64,000 nucleotides of DNA from Linyphia triangularis (Eukaryota; Arthropoda; Arachnida; Araneae; Linyphiidae), in NCBI GenBank assembly GCA_963978545.1, contig OZ021732.1, positions 67,532,328 to 67,596,327 of the forward strand. Direction: 5' to 3'. Of the stretch, positions 60,140-64,000 are shown piece by piece. The notes beneath the pieces were generated by a model. It did no database searches and had not been told where the DNA came from. It worked only from the letters and a program-made list of their open reading frames with translations. Numbering within the stretch: position 1 is the stretch's first letter; the number at the start of each line of letters is the position of its first letter. A program made the translations under genes and the position numbers.

Positions 60140-61029
60140 CAGTCAAACCCCGTTAACGCGAAGTCGATGGGACCACTGAAATTGTTCGCTTTAGTCGAAT
60201 TTCATGTTAAACGAATAAATCAACGTTACGTTTTAAGTATGGAGAACTGTTTTTATTTTGCGTTAAACGGGATTTCATGCAAAGCGATTTCGAGTTAAGG
60301 TACTTGACCACCTTATAAATTTAAAAAAAAAAAAAAAATCGTTTTTTTTTTTTTTTCGCATTTTTTCAATCCTTATACTTTAAAAAATTACCCCCCAAAA
60401 TTTTGTTTTTAAATTCGAATTAAAAAATTAATGAAAGTGTGCGTGTGCTTCCAGCACTCCATACTAGAGAGTAAAAACTTTAAACGCGTTTTTCTCGAAG
60501 CTACTTTTTTTCAAATGGCGGACACTTTATCTCCGAAACTACTTGGCCGATTTCAATGATTTTGGTCTTGTTTTGTTCGTTGAGATGTTTTCAATGCCAA
60601 AACAAATAATTATAACATTGGTTTTTTTTTAGCAAAGAATAGTGAAAAACAGGTGTGTTTTTTCAAACATCCTCCATTTTTTATTTTTTATTTTTGGCAA
60701 TTTGTGGTAAATTGTCACGTAAGGAATCTTTGTTTTGAAGATTAATTTTTTTTCCCTTCTTTTTCCAGATTCCCCAATCCCGAGATTAACTGTCCGCTGT
60801 GGGACACCATTTTTTTGAGGCCTCGACTTTTGCGTCTCCTGGATAGTTGTTAAATAAAGAAATTTGAAGAAAAAAAGAAGAAAAAAATCAAGATTTTTGC
60901 ATTCTATAAGCTTCAAATAAAATTAAAAAAAAAAATTAATTGTAAGGACCAGACAAAAAAATTATTGAAAATGTTGTATTTTTAAACTTTTCAAGGTGGT
61001 CAAGTACCTTAAAGGTGTTTGACTATCTG
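60140..61029. mobile_element. pogo/Tigger-like MITE split by a nested insertion
   Basis: The left part begins CAGTCAAACCCCGTTAACGC and is related to the MITE at 22702-22883. The right terminus reappears after the insertion as AAAGGTGTTTGACTATCTG, matching the complement of CAGTCAAACCTCGTTAACG with changes. The two halves join correctly when 60298-61009 is removed. Confidence 0.65.
60298..61009. mobile_element. TA-flanked element nested in the pogo MITE
   Basis: Perfect inverted ends AGGTACTTGACCACCTT / AAGGTGGTCAAGTACCT with TA on each side. 712 bp, AT-rich, non-coding, so probably a Tc1/mariner-type non-autonomous element. Confidence 0.75.
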
Positions 61030-61118
61030 GGATCAAGTAAAACTTTTTATACACTCAGGGGAAGCGTTTAGCTATCCAGGTGAAAATTTAAAATACAGAA
61101 AATAGTATTCAAATTAAA

Positions 61119-61730
61119 CTAAAGGTGTCCAACATCGTACAACTTTCGATTATACATAATACTGGTCAATGTATTTAAAATTATCATGGATTGGTGTAAT
61201 TTACTTTTTTTTGTTTTCGTATTTTCATTGTTTTAAAAATAGTCAGATTGGCGATTATTATTACATTGGCAAAAAAACACCGCAAAAATGACAATATTGG
61301 CGATGTTTTACGATAAATGTTACATTGTCCTTTCTTGTGAGTGCAACAGAGAAGAAACAGTCGTTGATGGACGATGCTCAAGTGAAGTGATTTTTCACCT
61401 TTTACGACATTAATCGGTATTTTATGAAAATTTCAGAGGTAGGGATGTTTAGCTGTTTTTCGGCAATTGCTGAAAAACAAATTTTTCAATTGCAACCACA
61501 TTATGCGCAAGCGCAATTTTGACGAAAATTTTAATGACACGTCCCATGGCCACCACTAACCTGTACACATAATTTAAACATCGTACGTCAATCCATTCGG
61601 GAGTTATGTTGACCACTGACATTTTTCTTTTTTAATCAGCACATTTCAAAACGTGTAAAAATGAAGAAAAAAAATAGGGTTTAAAAAAAAAAAAAAACTG
61701 AATTCAATACTTTTATAAGCTATATTAAAA
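61119..61730 (+). repeat. Unclassified dispersed repeat, copy 6
   Basis: Starts CTAAAGGTGTCCAACATCGT, carries TTATGCGCAAGCGCAATTTT and CATTCGGGAGTTATGTTGAC, then an A run and a degraded 3' end. Confidence 0.75.
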
Positions 61731-63691
61731 TATGGACAAAGAAAAATAAAAATGTATGCCATGAATGTCATACGCATTCGCCGAAACTTGCTATGATTGA
61801 AAGACGATTCCAGTTTCCAGGAAAAAGCAGGGAAAATACTGTGTGAATTTCTCTAGAAGCTGAATAAGTGACATTTTAGCCATTTTCAAAATCTCTCACC
61901 GCAAACTAACCTTGATGGCAAGAAATAATTCTGGTTGACAACGAAAGCTCGACGAACATTGAAAAGATAAGAATAAACGAAGACAAAGCTGGACTGTTTC
62001 GTCATTATTTTTCTGAACTTCGTTCAAAATTTATCAATGAAAATGTTAGACAAATTAAAGTGAAAAGAAACGATTTAATGTCAAGGTCAACAACTTCTTT
62101 TAAACATCAAAGTAATAAGTTAATTAGTATTCATAGAACAGACATTTCTCTAGGAATAACTGGAAATAAGAGAAACTCATTTCGCAAACCAGTTTTAGTT
62201 TTGAGTATTGCAAGTAAATGTTATTTATGCCACATATTTTCCATTGTTATTCTAATCAACAGGGTGGTAACAAACCCAACCTAAGAAATTCCCTAAATAT
62301 ATCTGATATATTGCTCTGATTTTAGGAATCTTTTATTTACAAAAAGAAAATATGCGTAGTAAAGTTATGAAAAACGCGATTGGCCTTTTTGCAAATGAAA
62401 AATTTCGGTGACTTAACTTTTTTTTAAGATCATAAGTTTAATCTTGATGTTTCCAACTTAATCTTAAATGAATTTTTTGTAGAATTTTGAAAAATCCCAA
62501 AACTTTCAGAATTTAAATTTTCCTTAAAAAAAAATCCTTGTTTAACAAATCTTTTATCACATTCAGGGCTCATTGCAGAATGAAAATCTGTTTTTAAGGA
62601 CCTTTGAAAATTTGTTTTTAGGCATCATATCTGTATATAAATTTTTAATAAAGTACTTTCTACCAAAAAAATTACAAGTTGGTGGATGCGTAATACAAAT
62701 ATGTCAGAGAACTCCGATACAGTGCAGATAAGTGGCGGTCACGCGGTATAGCAAGTCCGAGTTGTATATTTATAACTTTTGCAGTTGAGCACACACAACA
62801 ACCACAAAAATTAAGGACTTTTAAGCACCTCTAAGCATTTTCAAGGCCTTGAAAACCAATTAAAAAAATATTAAGCACTTTTAATAACTTTCAATGACCG
62901 TGGGAACCCTGACATAGTTTGAGTCACAAAGCATAGCACATGGAAAAGATTCATTTTTGAGAGTATGAATTGGGTATGGATCATAAAAACATCAAATATA
63001 ATAGCTACTTTCTAAAAATGTTTTATCTTGATATTTTTCAGTCTACGTTCTTACACGTGTTACCTCTTCCTATAAGTAGTAAATATTTTAAGTGACCATA
63101 ATTAATATTTATTAGTAGACCAAGTAGTAAATATTTGAAGTAAAAACCACTATTTTAAGTGACCATTGATCGCAACAAATATTACGATGTTTTAGAAAGC
63201 TCGTGTAAAGAATAGTTACAAAATGGAACAAATACAACGTTTTATCTCAATGTCGAAAGTAAATATCTAACAGAAGATAAGAAATTTAAGTATTACCAAT
63301 ATAAAGAAAAAGCAGATATCTAAGAGACAAAAGAAAACTATTTCCAGTTCGCATCTTACAGTCAACTTAATAAAAAGAAAAGAGAATTTCGCCCACGTAC
63401 CGTATTAAAAATGCACCGAAGTTGCCATACGCGTGCAATGATCCGATTTAGAATTGTCTGATGACAACTTAAAACTAATGCGCACACACACATACACACA
63501 AAATAAGGAAAAAATAAAACAAATTAACTAACACACAAACACAAAAATCTGTTAACGAGGGTATTCAGCTCAGAAACCGTGCACTCCTAGTTTTTTATTG
63601 TTCTAGAAATAGTTCGCGTAAGGGTTTGCTCTTCAGACAAAGAACTCATAATTTAAGCCCATCAGTCAATGATCATTAGAACGTCTGGTAC

Positions 63692-63719
63692 CTGGACTAG
63701 ACGACAAATCCATCTTTGG
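63692..63719 (-). CDS. FNDC3: Candidate first coding exon of the FNDC3-like gene
   Basis: Read on the minus strand, a long pyrimidine tract ending in CAATGCAG precedes a 28-bp segment that ends CCAG before a GTACCAG donor. The segment contains one ATG (63713-63711) opening MDLSSSP plus one spare G. The known exon at 28021 begins in phase 1 and needs exactly one preceding base, so the join gives Gly and reads on into HPGMRMVQ. No other recognised FNDC3 exon lies between. Against it: the exon is very short, and it lacks the VQVNPGE-type block that precedes this region in vertebrate FNDC3, so an unseen exon may intervene or the true start may lie elsewhere. Confidence 0.35.
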
Positions 63720-64000
63720 CTGCATTGGAAGAGGAAAAGATAACTTCTCCTAATGCAGTGAAACTAACGAAGTGAAACGGTATACTCCTTCAAGAGATTT
63801 TTTTTTTCCAAGAGAAAATGAGCTACATATCTAACTATCATCAAATATGACCTAGTTACCTTAAAATAAAAACAAATTCAAATGTAGGGCATTATCCTAC
63901 GTTTGAAATAGAGCCGCTTCGGACCAGTATCGAGCTTACACTTTCATCAGATCTCGCAAAAATGTTTCATCATTCATTCCCAAAAATATAAGCACAAGCG
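63720..64000 (-). other. Upstream of the candidate first coding exon
   Basis: Would be intron or 5' untranslated sequence of FNDC3. The pyrimidine tract of the acceptor is at 63723-63745. No promoter element identified. Confidence 0.35.

Larger units (their letters stand above)
28022..63691 (-). other. Probable 35.7-kb first intron of FNDC3
   Basis: If the 63692-63719 exon is right, this is a single intron; otherwise it is 5' flank plus upstream introns. It contains most of the transposons listed separately. I found no other host gene in it. The subregions 28022-29996, 34181-37820, 38033-39505, 45894-50098, 50545-58205 and 61030-63691 hold no classified element apart from the separately listed short repeats and the candidate GC-richer stretches; open frames there are short and unrecognised. 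Confidence 0.45.

Overview
The window is eukaryotic, AT-rich genomic DNA: long introns, GT-AG splice sites, microsatellites, and many decayed DNA transposons. There is no bacterial or viral gene organisation. The transposon mix and the one recognisable gene suggest an arthropod. A spider or other chelicerate is possible, but that is a guess from general character, not shown by any marker.

One host gene accounts for the left half and probably the whole window. Seventeen minus-strand exons between 28021 and 928 encode a homologue of FNDC3A/FNDC3B, the fibronectin type III domain containing protein 3 family. All internal splice phases agree and the joined frame stays open for about 617 codons. 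The order is: an N-terminal conserved block (27858-28021), a proline-rich linker (16766-16946), a basic linker (13749-13907), an acidic pre-domain segment (11753-12042), then four complete FN3 domains and the start of a fifth. The C-terminal part continues beyond base 1. A 28-bp exon with a strong acceptor, an ATG and the matching phase (63692-63719) is a candidate first coding exon. If correct, intron 1 is about 35.7 kb.

Nearly everything else is intron containing transposable-element remains. In coordinate order: a piggyBac-like element (1363-1832); a 28-bp perfect-TIR MITE (6163-6243); a PIF/Harbinger-like element with concentric inverted repeats and an intact 171-codon BESS-like ORF (6842-8498); a pogo/Tigger-like element (14020-15103); a piggyBac-like MITE (15839-16069); a tRNA-derived SINE head (16341-16407); a palindrome (17588-17745); and a pogo MITE (22702-22883). 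Intron 1 holds two fused inverted Tc1 copies with Sleeping-Beauty-like IR/DR ends (30052-31731), a THAP-like fragment (32236-32400), an element with a perfect 10-bp target duplication (33548-34170), further piggyBac-like MITEs (37821-38032 and 39506-40336, the latter containing a nested hAT MITE), a deleted piggyBac with a spliced N-terminal relic (42315-43052), a hAT MITE (50099-50544), and a mariner-like element nested in a pogo MITE (60140-61029).

An unclassified repeat of about 0.6-0.8 kb occurs six times plus one fragment (12379, 19574, 41620, 44542, 45278, 58882, 61119), including one head-to-tail pair. I found no rRNA gene, intact tRNA gene, CRISPR array, or novel defence or metabolic system. 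The unusual material is the nested transposon architecture and some gene-structure details of FNDC3.
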